A DNA stretch of 64,000 bases from Euryodendron excelsum. Taxonomy: Eukaryota; Streptophyta; Magnoliopsida; Ericales; Pentaphylacaceae. Below, one piece after another: positions 35,323-47,858 of the stretch (positions are counted from its first letter, which is position 1; every line of letters begins with the position of its first letter). Where the stretch lies: positions 717,001-781,000 of the forward strand of contig CM065396.1 of the NCBI GenBank assembly GCA_033060915.1, given 5' to 3'. The notes under the pieces were generated by a model, which did not search any database, was not told the origin of the DNA, and saw only the letters and a list, made by a program, of their open reading frames with translations. A program made the position numbers and the translations under genes.

Positions 35323-38300
35323 TCCCTATTTAATTTTCTGCACTTCCCCCCTCTCTCTTCTCTCTCCAACCCACTTGGGTTTTCTCTATTTTAATCCCCC
35401 ATCTCTTTCCCGCCCTTTCTTTGCATGCTTGAAACAAGGGGACTCCTGGTCCATGTGTAGGATTAGACTGTTGGAGAGTCATCGTGTTGGGGGCTTTCTT
35501 CTAGTCTAACCAGAGACCACGTGGGTCCGGCCCCCTTGATTATGTGGTGAAGCCTTAACCTTGTATGTTCACGACCCCAAATTGCATTGCGCATATCATA
35601 ATCTTGCATCTTCCAAAATTCGTTTTCAAAAAGTTGTTTTCAAAAATTATTTTCAAACTTGTTTTCAAAATTGCATCAAAAGCTCTTTTTCAAAAACTTG
35701 TTTTCAAAACCACAATTCTAGGGTGATTCTAGCCTTTCCATGGCTAGGGTTGCTTTAGGAAAGTGTTATATTAAAAGTGGCCTTTTGGTCTATATTTTCA
35801 AACCTTATTTTCAAAACCACTTTCTTAAAGTGGTTCTAGTCCTCTTATGGCTAGAATTGCTTTAGGAAAGTGAGATGTTTTTAATCCTTCTAAAAAAAAA
35901 CTCTCTCTTCAAAAATCGCTTCCTAAAAATCTTCTTTTTCAACATACTTTCCTAAAGCTTTCCTCTCCAAAATGGTTTTCAAAAACTCCCTTTTTCAACT
36001 CCTTTCAAAAATCCTCTCCCCAAAATCCACTTTCTAAAAACTCTCTCCAAAAATCTTTCCAAAAAACTCCCTTTCCAAAATCTTCCTTCTAGAAATTCCC
36101 CTCTAGGATTTTCCTTCCAAAAACTCTCTCTTCAAACACACTTTCCAAAAACTCCTTCCTAGGATTCCCTTCTAGAAAATCTACGTTTCTAAAAACACAC
36201 TTTCCAAAAACTCTTTTCTTAGAGCCCCGAATCAAGCCTTAGAACCCACAATTAGGAAACCCTAATTTTCTTTCCAAAAACATGATTTTCAAACTTTGCC
36301 CCGAACCTAGGTTTCCAAAACCTCTTGTTTTTACATCTAAACTATCCATGTTTCCAAAACCTACTTTCTACGTCGAAACTACAATTTTTCAAAACTAGGG
36401 TTTCTAGAATCTCCTTTTTCAAATCCTTGCCAAATCCTATCTTCCCTTTAGGAAACCAAATCAAATCTCCTCGTTTAGGAAACTAGATCCCGTCCTCCGT
36501 TTTTGAAAACCAAATCCAATCCCTTCCTAATCCAAACCTTTCTTAATTCAATTCCTTCCTAAACCATAAGTTTCCTAAACTTAATCTTTAAATCTTTCCT
36601 TAAATTTCAAAGTCCAAATCTTTCCTAATTCACATCCTTCCTAATCTTCTCATTTCCTAAATCTTAAGCTTCCAAAACTTGAACATAAAAATCTTTCCTA
36701 AAATTCTAAAATTCAACCCTTTCCTAATTCTACCCTCCTTTCAAATCTTAACCTTTCAAACCTAAGTTTTCAAACTCTTCCTAAATTCAAACCTTTTTCT
36801 AATCTCAAGATTTTCTAAAACTCTAAAACTTTCTAAATCTTAAACTTTCTAAATTTCAAATCTTTCCAAATTCAAAAATTTCTAAATTTGAAACTCTCTT
36901 AAGTTAAATCTTTCTAAACCTAAATCTCTCCAAATTCTAAACTTTCCAAAACTTCAAAATCTTTCTAAATCTAAGGCTTTTCTAAACTCAAAACTCTCTT
37001 AATTCGAACATTTCCTAAATTGAACCTTTCCCAAAACGAAACTTTCTTATTTTCAAAACTTCCTTATTTTCGAAACCTTTCCTTTTTCAAAACCTTCCTT
37101 AAAATGGAGCTTTCTTAATTCAAAAATTTCTAAACTCAAAGCTTTCTTAATTTAAAACTTTTCCTTTTCTTAATTCAAACATTTCCTAAGTTGAAAACTT
37201 TCCTTAATTCAAACATTTCCTAAAATGAAACTTTCCTACTTTCAAAACTTACCTATTTCAAAACTTTCTAAATTCAAAACTTTTCAATTTTCAAAACTTT
37301 TCAATTTCCAAAGTTTCTTAAATTCAAAACTTTCCTAATTCGAAAACTCTCCAAAAATGAAACTTTCCTAATTCGAAACTTTCCTAAATCGGACCTTTCC
37401 TAATTCAAACATCTCCTAAAATCCAATCTTTCCAAATCTTCCAAGCCAAGTCAAATCTTTCCTAGGTTTCTTCTCTTTCCTAAGTCTAGGTTTTCTTAAA
37501 CCTTCTCTTTTCCAAAACAAGTCCAAATCAATCTTTCCAAAGCAAGTCCAATCCTCTCAATTCCAATTTCCAATCTCCTCTTCTAATTTCAAATCCAATT
37601 CAATTTCCTTCTTCAATCCAACCTTCTATTTTCAATCGGACTCCGGTCCAAACTACGACTGACCTGATTCCCCCAAAGGGATACGTAGGCAACCTTCATA
37701 GGTGCGGTCACAACACTTTTCAAACTTTCAATTCCACCCTCATGAGTGCAATTTTCAAAATCTTTTCAAATCTCAAATTGCCATATACTTTCAAACTTTC
37801 TATTTTCAAATTTCTATTTCAAAATTTTTAAACTTTTCAATTTCAATTCTATTTCTTCAAATCTATTTTCAAATCAAATCAATCTTTTTCCAAATCTATT
37901 TTCCAATTCTCTTTTATTTTGCACTTGCATATCATGCATCATGTTAGTTTTCAAATGTTATTTTTCTAAAGTGAATAGGGTTGAACCATTTGTTAATTAA
38001 AGACTGTCATAGGTGAATCTAGGGTAGATTGACATGTAGGTACCGAAAGGGCGGGGTAGGGTGATAGCTTAGTGCATCTTCCCTACACGTAACCAACCTC
38101 CGAACTTAGAATCACTGTTTTCGAAAGACCAAAACGGAGTTATTTTTCAAAAAGGGCTAAATGTTTTCCAAAGGTTGCCAAACAACCTGTTTTCTTTAAA
38201 AACCCTCTCTCGAGGAGATATTTTCAAATCGTTTTTTGAAAATCCTAAGTGTAGTTTTCGAATTATGCTTAGTTTTTAGGTGACCTAACTCACCTTAATC

Positions 38301-38474
38301 AAGTTAGGTAGCGACTCCGAATCTTTTTCAAAAGCCCTTTATTCAAGCAAATTTTCAATTCAAACCTAGTCGCACTCATTCTTCTAGGAGGGTGAGTTCT
38401 AACGAGAGAGTACAACATTTGTTCCACTTGTGTGAGTATTCCTCGAGTGTGAAAAATCTGGGCGCGACAGTTAG

Positions 38475-39598
38475 CCAACATCATCTCGGTCCCAAAAAAG
38501 GACAAAAAGGTTTGAATTTGTATTGACTTCCGAGATCTCAACAAAGCATGCCCGAAGGATGACTTCCCCATACCACATATAAACATCCTATAGATAACAC
38601 TACATGCCATAAGATGTTCTCCTTTATGGATGGGTTCTCAGGATATAACCAGATCAAGATAGCCAAAGAGGAATGCGAAAAGACAACCTTTATCACCCCA
38701 TGGGGAGTATATTGTTACAAGGTAATGCCTTTCGAATTGAAAAATGCTAGTGCAACGTATCAAAAGGACTGATCACCTTCTTCCACTACATGATGCATAA
38801 AGAGGTGGAAATCTATGCAAATGATATGATAGTCAAGTCTAAAGCCCAAGAAGACCATTTGATTAATTTGCAGAGAGTGTTTGATCGGCTCTACAAATAC
38901 TAGCTCAAGCTCAACCCTGCAAAGTGTACTTTCAGAGTTTCTTTTAGAAAACTGCTGGAGTTGCTTGTCAACAAAAGGGAAATAGAGGTAGATCCCGCCA
39001 AAGTTAATTCAATCACTAAGATGTCGCCCCTAAAAGGAGAAACCAAAATCAAGTTCTTTATGAGAAAGTTAAACTTCATTAGTAGATTTATTTCCCAGAT
39101 GACCCACCTTTGCAAACCAATTTTCAAACTGCTCAAAAGAGATAACTCGAAGGAATGGAACACAGACTGCCAACGAGTTTTTGAAAAGATCAAAGAGTAC
39201 CTCAAAAACCCTCCAATTATAGTGCCACCAACTCTAGGAAGACCCCTCTTAATGTATTTGACGGCCCTCTAAACTTCAATGGGATGTGTCTTGGGATAGC
39301 ATGATGAAACCGGAAGATGAGAGCAAGCCATATACTATCTCAACAAGAAGTTCCTACCTTCTGAGGTCAAGTACACTATGTTGGAAAAAACCTGTTACGC
39401 TTTGGCACGAGCATCCCATAGGCTTAAGCATTACATGCTACATCACACTATGTTCCTCATATCCCAGATGGATTTAATCAAATACTTGTTTGAAAAACCC
39501 ACTCTTTCTAGCAGGATAGCTAGATGACATATGATTTTGGCCAAATTCAACATAGTCTTCACCACTTGCAAGACAGTCAAGGGACAAGTTATAGCAGA
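38475..39598 (+). pseudogene. pol: Tat pol middle part: reverse transcriptase and first RNase H (broken)
   Basis: The segment opens with ANIISVPKKDKKV, then CIDFRDLNKACPKDDFPIPH, the core RT signature of Tat/Athila gypsy elements (38475-38590). The catalytic box at about 38813 reads YANDMIVKS where YVDDMIVKS is usual, so the first Asp of the pair is Asn. Positions 38961-39272 hold the RT thumb and connection (MLVNKREIEVDPAKVNSI, NFISRFISQMT). A first RNase H follows with RPLLMYLTAL and, in another frame, a Y-T-M-L-E-K-T stretch. Many frame changes, including loss of bases near 38760. Solo LTRs B and C flank it, but it is continuous with coding sequence outside both. Confidence 0.88.
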
Positions 39599-39603
39599 CC
39601 ACC
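39599..39603 (+). repeat. Target duplication CCACC, left of solo LTR C
   Basis: Right copy is CCACT (44339-44343). The pol sequence across the gap needs CCACT (ADHLAEN), so the left copy carries one T-to-C change. Confidence 0.85.
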
Positions 39604-39810
39604 TGTAAGTACCCCATTTTTAACCGCTCGGCAGTCTACACTCCGTCCAGACTTGTTTTCAAGTCATTGTGGGTATAGTCCTATCGAAACCAATTCTCTA
39701 GGTCCAAATCTCGTCTGTCCATCGCTTTGCGGGCCTGTCAGGCCCAAATAGAGGCAAAATGACCAAAATGCCCTTAGGGGCATTATCCTTTCCTTTCCAA
39801 TCCCACTCTC

Positions 39811-40215
39811 GAGACAGTTTATTCCTTGAGACGGTTCCAATCCAGGCGCGTCTTTTCGGAGACGGTAAGACCCCTTTCCAATCCCACTCTCGAGACAGTT
39901 TATTCCTCGAGACGGTTCCAATCCAGGCACGTCTCTTCGGAGACGGTAAGACCCCTTTCCAATCCCACTCTCGAGACAGTTTATTCCTCGAGACGGTTCC
40001 AATTCAGGCACGTCTCTTTGGAGACGATAAGTCCCCTTTCCAATCTCTCTCTCGAGACAGTTTATTCCTCGAGACGGTTCCAATTCAGGCACGTCTCTTC
40101 GGAGACGATAAGTCCCCTTTCCAATCCCTCTCTCGGGACAGTTTATTCCTCGAGACGGTCCGAGTAGCGAAACTACTCATAAAACCGTTAGAGTAGCGAA
40201 AATATTCACAAATAA
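39811..40215 (+). repeat. 81-bp minisatellite in solo LTR C, five units
   Basis: GAGACAGTTTATTCC (last copy GGGACAG) starts at 39811, 39892, 39973, 40054 and 40135, all exactly 81 bp apart. Because 81 is 27 codons and no frame has a stop, long reading frames open on both strands (145 and 113 codons plus, 142 minus). They encode only the repeat and are not called as genes. Confidence 0.95.
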
Positions 40216-41219
40216 GTCGATATAGGAAATTGCCAACAAACCCCTGTGTCACGACGACCGTCGTTAAAATGGCGGAAACACTCAAAACCCAGGTCAACAC
40301 CAGTGTCTGTCAACCCACTTTGGTGAAAAATGACCAAACTGCCCTTTGGACCTTTTCCGAGACTTTCCGATCAAGATGACCATTTTGCCCCTAGGCATCT
40401 GAATGCCCCGAGAACCACATTGGCTCTGGGTATCAAACCGGTAACCTCCTGAGACTACTTTTTATAGTATTCTCAACCTTCTTTTATCTTTCTGGATTAT
40501 TCCGAGTCAGTTCCGGCCAACCCGGTACAAAATGACCGTTTTGCCCCTGGTGGGCCAGTCTCCTTTTCTGACCACACCGGCTCTGGGTATCAAACCGGTA
40601 ACCTCCCAAGAATGCTTCTTGTAGTATTCTCAGCCTTTCCTTATCTTTTTCGGATCATTCCGAGTCAGTTCCGGCAAACCTGGTACGAAATGACCATTTT
40701 GCCCCTGGAGGGCCGGTCTCCTTTTCCAACCACGCCGACTTTGGAAATCAAACCAGCAACCTCTGGGAACATTCTAAATAATGTTTCCAGATCCTAAGTC
40801 TTCTTCCGGGACAATCCGAGTCTGCCCTGGTAGCTTCCCAGTCCGATTGACCGTTTTGCCCCTAAAGGCCCGGTCAACCTTTCCGACACATTTTGTCCTC
40901 ACTTTTTAAGTCAAATACCTCCAGGACACTATTTTAAGTGTTCCTGCTCCTTTCCGGCCTTCCGGGTCATTTCCGGCTCCTTCAAATCATTTTCGGACTT
41001 TCCGGAGTCACTCCTAGTGAAGCCAGGCTAAAAATTGCATGGTAGTCACTAGTACAGGCGCCCAAATCTAGTCAAAGGTACGTTGCTTGCCGACCTTAAA
41101 CCTTTCCTAATTGGATGGCGCCACTAGTAGTGGCGCCAAGCCAAAAAATGGCATGGAGTGGCGCCAGTGTAAAATTTAGCCTGGCGCCACTACAACAGGC
41201 GCCAGTATTGTCCAACCTC

Positions 41220-41227
41220 TATAAATA
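41220..41227 (+). promoter_or_regulatory. TATA box of solo LTR C
   Basis: TATAAATA followed by CAGAGCCTC. Confidence 0.8.
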
Positions 41228-44200
41228 CAGAGCCTCATTCAACGTGAAAGGGGTCTAAAAACTTAACCTAAAAATCATATATTTCGATATATAGAGCTCG
41301 AGCACCTCCAAAACCCTAGTTTCCTTATGTTTCCCAAACCCTAGCCACCCTACACTAAACCTTAGCCTTATATACACTCCTATACATCCCCATATACTCA
41401 TACACTAGCCTTCAACCATCTTTTGAAGACTTGAAGAGCTGCTATCTAAAGCTTGAAGACAACCCTTGAAGGTTGAAGAAGAAGATCAAGACGAAGACCG
41501 AAGATTGAAGACAAGCAAGGCGCGCAAAATAAAGAAGACATGCGGTAGGCTTTCTATTTAAATTTTCGCACTTCCCCCCTCTCTCTTCTCTCTCCTAACC
41601 CACTTGGGTTTTCTCTATTTTAATCCCCCATCTCTTGCCCCCCCTTTCTTTGCATGCTTGAAACAAGGGGATTCCCGGTCCATGTGTAGGATTGGGCTAG
41701 TAGAGAGTCACCGTGTTGAGGGCTTTCTTCTAGTCTAACCAGAGACCATGTGGGTCCGACCCCCTTGATTATGTGGTGAAGCCTTAGCCTTGTATGTTCA
41801 CGATCCCAAATTGCATTGTGCATATCATAGTCTTGCATCTTCCAAAACTCGTTTTCAAAATTGCATCAAAATCTCTTTTTCAAAAACTTGTTTTCAAAAT
41901 CACAATTCTAGAGTGATTCTAGCATTTCCATGGCTAGGGTTGCTTTAAGAAAGTGTTACATTAAAAGTGACATTTTGGGTCTATATTTTCAAATCTTATT
42001 GTTTTCCAAAATCACTTTCTTAAACTGGTTCTAGCCTTCTTATGGCTAAAATCGCTTTAGGAAAGTGAGACTTTTCATACCTTCCAAAAACTTTCTTTTC
42101 AAATCTTTTCCTAAAAAAATCTCTTTCAACATACTTTCCTAAAAACTCTCTTTCCAAAAATCTTCCTGCTAGAAACTCCCCTCTAGGTTTTTTCCTCCCA
42201 AAATCTATGTTTCCAAAAACACACTTTCCAAAAACTCCTTCTCTTTAAAATATTTTTCCAAAAACTCTATCTTCAAATCTCTTTCCGAAAACTCCTCACT
42301 AGGATTCCCTTCCAAAATCTTCGTTTCCAAAAACTCTTTCCTCAGAGCCCAAGTCAAACCCTAGAATCCATAATTAGGAAACCCTAATTTTCTTCCTAAA
42401 AAAAATGATTTTCAAACTTTGCCCCAAACTCAGGTTTCCAAAACCTTTTGTTTTCACATCCAAACTATACACGTTTTCAAAACCTATTTTCTACGTCAAA
42501 ACTATAATTTTCCAATTCTAGGGTTTCTAGAATCTCCCTTTTCAAATCCTTGCCAAATCCTATCTTCCCTTTAGGAAACCAAATCCAATCCTCCGTTTTT
42601 GGAAACAAAATCAAACTTTCTCTTTTAGAAACCAAATTCAATCCCTTCCTAATCTAACTCTTTCCTAACTCAAATCTTTCTTAAATTTCTATTTTCCTAA
42701 ATCTTAAGTTTCCAAAACTTGAACATAAAAATCTTTCCTAAATTTTAAAACTCAATTTCCACATCCTTCCTAACTTCACTCTTTCCTAATTCTACCTCTT
42801 TCCAAATCTTAACTTTTCAAACCTAAGTTTTCAAACCTTTCCTAAACTCAAACCTTTCCTAATCTCAAGGTTTTCTAAAACTCTAAAACTTTCTAAATCC
42901 TAAACTTTCTAAAATTCGAATCTTTCCAAATCTAAGGCTTTTCTAAACTCAAAACTTTCTTAATTCAAATATTTCCTAAATTGAAAACTTTCCTTTTTCA
43001 AACCTTTCCAAATTCAAACTTTCCTAAGTTGAAACTTCCTTATTTCAAAACTTTCTAAATTCAAAACTTTCCAATTTCCAAACTTTCTTAAATTCCAAAC
43101 TTTCTTAATTTGAAACTTTCCAAAAATGAAACTTTCCTAATTCGGAACTTTCCTAAATCGGAACTTTCCTAAATTGGACCTTTCCTAATTTGAACCTTTT
43201 CTAAATCCAATCTTTCTTAAACTCTTGAGTCTTTCCTAAGTCTCATCTTTCTTAAGTTTAGGTTTCTTAAACCTTCTCTTTTCCAAAACAAGTCCAAATC
43301 TATCTTTTCAAATCAAAGTCCAATCTTTTCCAAAATATCAATTTCCAATCCCCTTTTCTAATCTCAAATCAAATCTAATTTTCAATTCAATCTCTTTCTT
43401 CTAATCCAATCTCTCTCTTCAAATCAATCTCTTTTCAATCGAACTCCGGTCCGAACTACGACTGACCTGATTCCCCCAAAGGGATACGTAGGCAACTTTC
43501 CTAGGTGCGGTCACAACACTTTTCAAACTTTCAATTCCACCCTCATGGGTGCGGTCACAACTTCTTTCGAATTTCAAATTCCTCTACAATCTTCTTCAAA
43601 TCTCCAATTCTACAATCTTTTTCAATCTCCAGTTCCATATCTATTTCAAGTTTCCAATTTCAAAAATTTATTTTCAAACCTTTATTTCCAATTTTTAAAG
43701 CTCTCCAATTCCGATTCTATATTTTCAAATCTCTTCAAATTCTTCTTTTCAAATTTCTTTCCAAATCTATCTCTCAACTTTCTCTTTCCTTGCACTTGCA
43801 TATCATGCATCATGTTAGTTTTTAAATATTGTTTTTCTAAAGTGAATAGGATTGAACATTAGTTAGTTAAAGACTCTCATAGGTGAATCTAGGGCAGATT
43901 GACATGTAGGTACCAAAAGGGCGGGGTAGGGTGATAGCTTAGTGCGTCTTCCCTACATGTAACCAACCTCCGAACCTAGATCACTGATTTCAAAGACCAA
44001 AAGGAGTTATTTTTCAAAAAGGGCTAAATGTTTTCCAAAGGTTGCCAAACAACCTATTTTTTTTAAAAACCCTCTCTTGAGGAGATATTTTCAAAATCGT
44101 TTTCCAAAAACCTTAAGTGTAGTCTTCGAATTATTCTTAGTTTTTAGGTGACCTAACTCGCCTTAATCAAGTTAGGTGGCGACTCTAAATCTTTTTCAAA

Positions 44201-44343
44201 AGCCCTTTATTCAAATCAAATTTTCAATTCAAACCTAGTCGCACTCATTCTTCTAGGAGGGTGAGTTCTAACGAAAGAGTACAACATTTGTTCCACTTGT
44301 GTGAGTATTCCTCGAGTGCAAAAAATCTAGGCGCGACACCACT

Positions 44344-46171
44344 TGGCAGAAAACCCTATCGAGGAATACCAACCCATGGAGCCTCATTTCGTAGACGAAG
44401 ATATTTTATACACTGAATTTGGGGCCAAGAAACAAGAAGACCAAGGATGGAAGATGTATTTCAATGGTGCCTCGAATAAAAAGGGAGCTAGAAGTAGGGT
44501 AGTCTTGGTGTCTGAGATAGGCAACCATTACCCCATTATGTCTAAGCTAAATTTTGATCTCTGTACCAATAATATCGCTGAATATGAAGCCTACATCCTG
44601 GGATTAAGATTGGGATTAAGAATGAAGATTGAGAAATTAATGGTCTTCGAGGATTTCGATCTTATGATTCAGCAAACTACGGAAGTTTATCAAACTAGGG
44701 ATGAAAAACTTTTCCCTTATCATGATTAAGTTAAGAGCCTCTGTCAATTGTTTCTAAAAATCGACTTCTACCACATTCCATGAACTAAAAACAATTTTGT
44801 CGATGCCTTGGCCACCCTGGCTGCAGCTATCAAAGTTGATGATGATACCGAAATTCCTACTCTCCAAATCTTTATTCAAGATGCCCCGTCTCATTGCCTC
44901 AACATCTCCACTAAACAAGATGGGCAGCCCTAGTTCTATGACATTAAAAGATATATGCAGACTAGGGAGTTCCTTGCTCAAGCCATACAAAATGATAAGA
45001 ATATGATCTGAAGGCTGGTAGCCCAATTTTTTATGGTCGGAAATGAGCTTTTCAAGAAGTCTACCCTGGGATCGGTAAAGTGCGTTGATGTAGCAGAAGC
45101 AGGAGAAATCATGAGGGAAATTCACGTAGGGACTTGTGGACCCTATATGAATGGCCACACCCGCTCTAAAAAGATTCTCAAACTAGGGTACTATTGGACC
45201 ACTATAGAGAGATTGTATCTGGTATGTCCTTTGGTGCCACAAAGGTCAAATACACAGAGATATGATCAAATCCCCGCCTACTAAACTCCAGCCAATGACA
45301 GCCTCATGGCCTTTTTCCATGTAGGGAATGGATATGATTGGCCCGATCTCCCCAAAAGCCTCAAATGGACACCGGTTCATCCTAATCGCCATTGATTATT
45401 TCACAAAATGGGTCAAAGTAGCATCTTACGTCCATGTCAGCAAAAAGGTAATCAGTAAGTTCACCAAGAATCACATCATCTGCTGGTATGGGATTCCTGA
45501 ATCACTCATCACGGATAACACTACCAACGTGAACAATGCCTTGATGTCCTAGCTATGTCAAAACTTCAAAATCATCCATCGGAATTCAGTAAGTTACTGG
45601 CCGCAGATGAATGGGGTAGTGGAGGCCGCTAACAAAAACATCAAGAGAGCCCTCCAAAAAATGGTCGACCACTATAAAGATTGGCACGAGAAGCTCCCTT
45701 TCACACTCATGGCCTACTAAACTACGATGAGGGTCTCTAACATTGCAAACCCCTATGAATTGGTCTACGGCAAAGAAGTTGTGCTTCTGGTCGAAGTAGA
45801 AGTTCTTTCTATGAGGGTACTAAAGGAAACTCAGCTAGAGGAGGTGGAATGGGTTAAGGACTGATACGCACAACTATGCCTGCTGGATGAAAAACAGTTA
45901 GCCATTGTCTACCATGCACAATGCTATAAGAGGAGGTTAACCAAAGAATTTCATAAGAAAGTAAGACCCTGAAGCTTCCAGGTTGGGGGCTTAGTGCTGA
46001 AAATGATTATTTCCAATCAAGAAGAAGCCCGAGGAAAGTTCACTCCAAACTATAAGGGGCCTTTCATAATCAAGAAGGTCCTAACAGGAGGGGCACTTAT
46101 AGTAGCAGAAATGAAGGGGTAAAAATTTTCCAACCCTTTGAACTCAGATGTAGTCAAGCCCTACTTTGTTT
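44344..46171 (+). pseudogene. pol: Tat pol C-terminal part: second RNase H and integrase (broken)
   Basis: The second, archaeal-type RNase H (44343-44729) has WKMYFNGASNKKG, where the usual first catalytic Asp (YFDGA) is Asn, then NNIAEYEAYILGL with its Glu, and VFEDFDLMIQQ. Its presence after the first RNase H places the element in the Tat group. NNFVDALATLA marks the end of this domain (44790). Integrase: FELFKKST-like start (45050), MDMIGPISPKASNGHRFILI (45328), DYFTKWVKV, SLITDN (45500), MNGVVEAANKNIKRALQK (45610-45665), so all three acidic residues can be seen. The C-terminal module GKFTPNYKGPFIIKK and the end VVKPYFV with stop at 46169-46171 close pol. Stops at about 44728, 44933, 45009, 45283, 45550, 45718, 45863 and 45970 make it inactive. 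Confidence 0.9.
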
Positions 46172-47858
46172 GAATCGAGAGCTCTTGTCTTCTCTTGAGT
46201 AGCAAGGAAGTCCATTGAAATAAAGGAAGGCCTGTGAATTTTTCTTTTATAAGAAATATATTTTCCTTTCTTCTTAAATGAATCATCAAATTTCTTGTAA
46301 AAGAACTCATAGATGCTAAGCAGGTTAAATTGGCATGATGAGAGGCCATCGATTCTTTTCACCGTGTGCACAACATCTCTTGCTAAAGCCCATTTTCAGC
46401 CAATTACACTCCTTTGACAAACCCGACCTAATGATCACTGCCAACAAAGGGTAAAAGCGAAACCATCAAGAGATAAACAAAAGAAGAAACATAGACCGGA
46501 TAGATTCTAAAGGCAAAACAAAAAGAAGAGAAAGGATCAACGAAGGAAATAAGGATCCCAAAATTATCATGATTAACAAAGTTAGGGCAAAGAAAAGAAA
46601 AATACGTAATGACTTAACAAAAGTCGGCATAAAAAAAACAAAAAAAAGAGTCCCAGCACTAAAGCAGTGGAAAGTTTACACGAAGATAGAAAAGAAGAAG
46701 AAAGAAGAGGTTTGAAAGTGATTGCATGTCATAAGTAGACCTTGAAGAGTGGAAATACTTTGAGCCTTTACACCCTTTCCTTTAATAACCCCATAACTTG
46801 GCCTGCATTTCATCCCAAATTAAAGCCCTCCCTAATCAATGAAAACTACTTAGTCTAAATTGAGTCTAACACAAGAAGGATGGTGATTTTTGAAATTAAC
46901 CTTTTGGGAAAAGAGCTGAAACGTCCAAAGTCTCCATTCTTAACACAGGTCCTTTTCAAATTACAAGAGAATTCCTTGTTGCTAAAAAAATTAAAAAATA
47001 AACACGACTCCAATGGTAAGTCGAAAACTCGAAAGCGCATTGCGAGTAAAAAGATAAAGGCATGGCAAGATACAAACTTGTCGGTCTGGTGAAAACCCGT
47101 AAGGGCACCAAGATGCAAAAATGACAGAAATGGGATTGGTGAAAACTTGCAAGGGCATCGATGGTAACAATAGTTTTATAAAATAAATAAATAAAAATGC
47201 ACATTCTTCTTTGGTTAATTTTAACAAGCCGATAAATAGTTCTCAGGTCATGGTAGGAAAAGACAAGGGAGAAACTCGTAAGGGTCAATAGAGGCATTGT
47301 TTCAAAATCAATGGACTAGGAGGAAGGAATAAAGCGGGCCCTTGCCAAAAAAATCTCAATGAGAAAGTAATTCCTATCCCATCCCAGGAAAGTAATTCTT
47401 ATCCCATAGATGTAATTCTTGCCATAACATATGTTTAAACTAACAAATCTGTGTAGGAATAAACAGATGGTAGCACTCCCCTAAATTTCATCATAGCAAA
47501 ATCATGACAGCCAAACTAACATTAGCATATTTACAAATGTAGAAAATCCCAAAATAAAATCCATATATCTCAGAGCATGCTAGCTATAGTACAAACAAAA
47601 AGGGAAAGGAAGCGAAACAAGGAAAGACTACATTAAGAGCGGCGAGCTATAACAAAATGGTCTACGTCCCTGTCTGATGAGTCATCATCGAACCTCTAGT
47701 ATCAAGACCCACAGGACCAAGGCCAGCAGACGAAGGACCAGCCTCACTAAACAGTGGTATCACCAACCTCTCCCTAGAAGGGCCAGCACTGGCAGAGGCC
47801 TCAAAAGATAAAGTCGATAACTGACTCAGTCCATGACACTGGCATTGATCGAGAAGAT
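46172..47858 (+). other. 3' untranslated region of the plus-strand Tat element
   Basis: No gene is supported. It contains a short tandem motif GGTGAAAACCCGTAAGGGCA at 47088, repeated with changes at 47138 and as GGAGAAACTCGTAAGGGTC near 47268. A minus-strand reading frame at 47662-47898 (with SASAGPSRERL) overlaps the LTR border. Tat/Grande elements can carry an antisense ORF in this position, but the fragment is too short to claim that. The 3' LTR and its purine tract are not in the window. A minus-strand LTR begins at 47859. Confidence 0.6.

Larger units (their letters stand above)
33284..38469 (+). mobile_element. Solo Tat LTR B (5186 bp) in Tat pol
   Basis: Starts TGTAAGCACCCC and ends GGGCGCGACA, with a perfect GTTAG duplication. 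RT coding continues directly on both sides. It has the largest 29-bp repeat field of the four. TATA is at 35020-35027, donor-like site at 35314-35322, G-poor tract about 35640-37900, end blocks 38020-38469. It is close in sequence to copies C and D. Confidence 0.94.
39604..44338 (+). mobile_element. Solo Tat LTR C (4735 bp) in Tat pol
   Basis: Starts TGTAAGTACCCC and ends GGCGCGACA. Flanks CCACC and CCACT form a duplication with one mismatch. Tat pol reads through (CAGACCAC before, TTGGCAGAA after). Five 81-bp units, few 29-bp units, inverted repeat near 41106-41128, TATA at 41220-41227, and a donor site weakened to GCGGTAGGC at 41542-41550. It is the shortest of the four solo copies. Confidence 0.93.

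Noticed and set aside
39664..40196. Protein-coding genes of 113-145 codons on both strands
   Set aside because: The frames consist only of an 81-bp minisatellite without stops. The same holds for 22826-23134, 33586-33781 and 10684-10923.
33284..44338. LTR B, 1.1 kb of pol, LTR C as one complete small element
   Set aside because: Each LTR has its own 5-bp duplication, and the pol piece between them is continuous with pol outside both. There is no primer site after LTR B. They are two separate solo insertions.
46144..47300. Minus-strand ORFs in the Tat 3' region as genes
   Set aside because: Short, overlapping in several frames and without any recognisable domain.
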